Positions 31,153 through 33,391 of a stretch of DNA of 33,391 nt are shown in pieces (the stretch's first letter is position 1; every line of letters starts with the position of its first letter). Source of the DNA: Gammaproteobacteria bacterium (GTDB lineage Bacteria; Pseudomonadota; Gammaproteobacteria; Steroidobacterales; Steroidobacteraceae). Position numbers and translations under genes: made by a program. The DNA lies in contig JAJPKM010000032.1 in the NCBI GenBank assembly GCA_021323735.1, positions 1 to 33,391 on the forward strand, given 5' to 3'. Under the pieces are notes generated by a model. The model saw nothing but the letters and a program-made list of their open reading frames with translations, had not been told where the DNA came from and did no database searches.

Positions 31153-33246
31153 ATGTCACGCACTACGCCCATCGAGCGCTACCGGAACATCGGTATTTCC
31201 GCTCATATCGACGCGGGAAAAACCACCGCGACGGAGCGTATTTTGTTCTACACCGGCGTGTCGCACAAAATCGGCGAGGTTCACGACGGCGCGGCGGTCA
31301 TGGACTACATGGAGCAGGAGCAGGAGCGCGGCATCACCATTACGGCTGCGGCGACAACTTGCTTCTGGAAGGGGATGGACAAGAGCTTCCCCGAACACCG
31401 CATCAATATCATCGATACGCCGGGACACGTCGACTTCACCATCGAAGTAGAGCGCAGCCTGCGGGTATTGGATTCCGCCATCGCTGTCTATTGCGCGGTT
31501 TCCGGCGTACAGCCGCAGTCCGAAACGGTGTGGCGCCAGATGAACAAGTATGGCGTTCCGCGCATCGCCTTCGTCAACAAGATGGACCGTGCCGGGGCCG
31601 ATTTCCTGCGTTGCGTAGAGCAGATCAAGACGCGCCTGCGCGGCAATCCGGTGCCCGTTCAGCTACCCATCGGCGCCGAAGATGGCTTCGTCGGGGTGGT
31701 CGATCTCGTCAAGATGAAAGCCATCCACTGGGACGATGAGACCCAGGGCATGAAGTTCGAATATCGCGAAATACCCGAAGGGATGCGCCAGCAATGTGAA
31801 GAGTGGCGCGCCAAGATGATCGAGGCGGCGGCCGAGGGCGATGAGAACCTGCTCAACCAGTATTTGGAAAGCGGTTCGCTGAGCGATGAAGACATCAAGA
31901 AGGGCTTGCGCGAACGGGCGCTGAAGAACGACATTTGCCTGGTTACCTGCGGTTCGGCGTTCAAGAACAAGGGTGTGCAGGCGGTACTCGACGCCATCGT
32001 CGAATACATGCCTTCACCCACCGAAGTGCCGCCCGTCAAAGGCCAATCTGAGAGCGGCGAGCCCATGAGCCGCAAAGCGGACGATGCCGAGCCTTTCTCC
32101 GCGTTGGCATTCAAGATTTTGAACGACCCGTTCGTGGGCAATTTGACCTTTTTCCGTGTGTATTCCGGAACATTGAATTCCGGCGATCAGGTGTTCGTGC
32201 CGAATCGCGCCCGCACGGAGCGAATCGGACGCCTGCTGCAGATGCACGCCAGCGACCGTTCCGAGATCAAAGAGGTGCGCGCCGGCGATATTGCCGCGGC
32301 CGTGGGCCTCAAGGATGTCACCACCGGCGATACGCTCTCGGATTTGAACAAGGTCATCATTCTCGAAAAAATGGAGTTTCCGGAGCCCGTCATTTCCGTG
32401 GCCGTGGAGCCTAAGACCAAAGTCGATCAAGAAAAGATGGGTTTGGCGCTGCAGCGTCTCGCCAAAGAGGATCCTTCGTTTCGCGTGCACACGGACGCCG
32501 AGTCCGGACAGACCATCATCGAGGGCATGGGCGAGCTGCATCTGGAAATCATCGTCGACCGCATGAAGCGCGAGTTCAAGGTTGACGCCAACGTCGGTAA
32601 GCCGCAGGTTGCCTATCGCGAAACGCTGCGCAACACGGTGGAATCCGAGGGCAAGTTCATCCGCCAGACCGGCGGCCGCGGCCAGTATGGCCATGTTTGG
32701 CTCAGGCTCGAACCGCTTCCGCCCGGGAAGGGTTACGAATTCGTCAATGGCATCGTCGGCGGCACCGTGCCGCGCGAGTTCGTTCCGGCGGTGGACAAGG
32801 GCATCCAAGAAGCGGTGCAGACCGGCGTCATCGCCGGTTATCCCATCGTCGACGTGAAGGTCACGTTGTTCGACGGCTCCTATCACGACGTAGACTCGAA
32901 CGAAATGGCCTTCAAGATTGCCGGCTCCATCGGCTTCAAGGAAGGCTTCCGCAAAGCCAAGCCGGTGTTGCTCGAGCCCATCATGAAGGTCGAAGTGGTA
33001 ATGCCCGAGGATTACTACGGCGACATCGTCGGGGACTTGAGCAGGCGGCGCGGCCAGATCGTCGGTACCGAGGATAGTCCGTCCGGCAAAGTTGTGACCG
33101 CGGAAGTGCCGCTTGCCGAAATGTTTCAGTACTCGACGTCGATGCGCTCGATGAGCCAGGGCCGGGCGAACTACACCATGGAGTTCGCCAAGTACCAGGA
33201 AGTGCCGGGCAGCGTGGCAGACGTCGTTATGAAAAAAGCTTCTTGA
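31153..33246 (+). CDS. fusA: elongation factor G
   Basis: EF-G is the GTPase that drives ribosomal translocation and, with RRF, ribosome recycling. The 697-residue product has the G1 loop AHIDAGKTT (17-25), [13 protein letters not shown] (from 88), NKMD (142-145) and a GSA loop, followed by domains II-V through [19 protein letters not shown] near the C-terminus. Its length is close to E. coli (704). The ATG at 31153 gives the conserved [16 protein letters not shown] start; the in-frame TTG at 31126 would add nine residues not seen in relatives. The nearest Shine-Dalgarno-like GAGGG is 20 nt upstream with a hairpin in between. tuf follows 38 bp after the stop. Confidence 0.98.
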   Translation: MSRTTPIERYRNIGISAHIDAGKTTATERILFYTGVSHKIGEVHDGAAVMDYMEQEQERGITITAAATTCFWKGMDKSFPEHRINIIDTPGHVDFTIEVERSLRVLDSAIAVYCAVSGVQPQSETVWRQMNKYGVPRIAFVNKMDRAGADFLRCVEQIKTRLRGNPVPVQLPIGAEDGFVGVVDLVKMKAIHWDDETQGMKFEYREIPEGMRQQCEEWRAKMIEAAAEGDENLLNQYLESGSLSDEDIKKGLRERALKNDICLVTCGSAFKNKGVQAVLDAIVEYMPSPTEVPPVKGQSESGEPMSRKADDAEPFSALAFKILNDPFVGNLTFFRVYSGTLNSGDQVFVPNRARTERIGRLLQMHASDRSEIKEVRAGDIAAAVGLKDVTTGDTLSDLNKVIILEKMEFPEPVISVAVEPKTKVDQEKMGLALQRLAKEDPSFRVHTDAESGQTIIEGMGELHLEIIVDRMKREFKVDANVGKPQVAYRETLRNTVESEGKFIRQTGGRGQYGHVWLRLEPLPPGKGYEFVNGIVGGTVPREFVPAVDKGIQEAVQTGVIAGYPIVDVKVTLFDGSYHDVDSNEMAFKIAGSIGFKEGFRKAKPVLLEPIMKVEVVMPEDYYGDIVGDLSRRRGQIVGTEDSPSGKVVTAEVPLAEMFQYSTSMRSMSQGRANYTMEFAKYQEVPGSVADVVMKKAS

Positions 33247-33284
33247 GATTCCAACCGCAACATCACTTTTGAGAGGTAAGGCCT

Positions 33285-33391
33285 GTGTCGAAGGGGAAGT
33301 TTGAGCGAACGAAGCCGCACGTGAACGTGGGGACGATTGGCCATGTGGATCATGGCAAGACGACCTTGACGGCAGCGCTGACGAAGGTGAT
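33285..33391 (+). CDS. tuf: elongation factor Tu, 5' part (cut by window end)
   Basis: EF-Tu delivers aminoacyl-tRNA to the ribosome. Only the first 35 codons are present. They read [20 protein letters not shown] then [15 protein letters not shown], including the G1 nucleotide loop GHVDHGKTT. The start is a GTG preceded by GAGAGGTAAGG. It follows fusA, as expected for the str operon. Whether a second tuf copy exists cannot be told from this window. Confidence 0.96.
   Translation, partial: MSKGKFERTKPHVNVGTIGHVDHGKTTLTAALTKV

Overview
The window is bacterial chromosomal DNA, G+C rich throughout, from a gammaproteobacterium. RpoB and RpoC align with the E. coli proteins almost residue for residue: the RpoC active-site aspartates and zinc cysteines carry identical numbers. 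Several envelope families (a TraB/GumN protein with a 'VTAER' motif, a DUF6515-like protein, a small 'PKNGQ' two-cysteine domain) suggest a Steroidobacter/Xanthomonadales-like lineage. That placement is inference.

The two ends are ordinary housekeeping operons on the + strand: rplJ-rplL-rpoB-rpoC on the left (25-9447) and rpsL-rpsG-fusA-tuf on the right (30068 to the window edge, tuf cut off). In many proteobacteria these blocks are adjacent. Here they are separated by about 20 kb of metabolic and envelope genes. The rpoBC operon closes with an intrinsic terminator that looks bidirectional (9478-9511), and the rpsL operon has its own strong sigma70-type promoter (29929-29957), so the inserted genes are insulated on both sides. 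No integrase, transposase, tRNA or flanking repeat was seen, and base composition looks like the flanks, so the block looks settled rather than newly mobile.

The inserted block, left to right: a divergent SLC13-like permease / AraC regulator pair (9522-11816); two envelope genes on the - strand sharing a small cysteine domain (11794-14040); a gene-poor stretch with a strong inverted repeat and a possible small membrane protein; a + strand run M13 metallopeptidase - hutD - putA (14819-20645); an orphan receiver protein; and a histidine-utilisation cluster. In that cluster hutF, hutU, hutH and a tandem HdeA-like protein form one tightly coupled - strand operon (26764 to 21446), with hutI divergent (26757-28028). 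Last come an HTH-VOC fusion and a TraB/GumN protein. Peptidase, PutA and the Hut enzymes would together turn peptides, proline and histidine into glutamate. HutG (the last hut step) and a HutC-type repressor are absent from the window.

The most unexpected signals are non-coding. A 43-bp two-hairpin module is present twice between rpsG and fusA, and a related arrangement sits upstream of rpoB, each preceded by the same T-rich 14-mer. Just before fusA the last hairpin lies between a Shine-Dalgarno-like GAGGG and the start codon, and folding it would bring the two to normal spacing.
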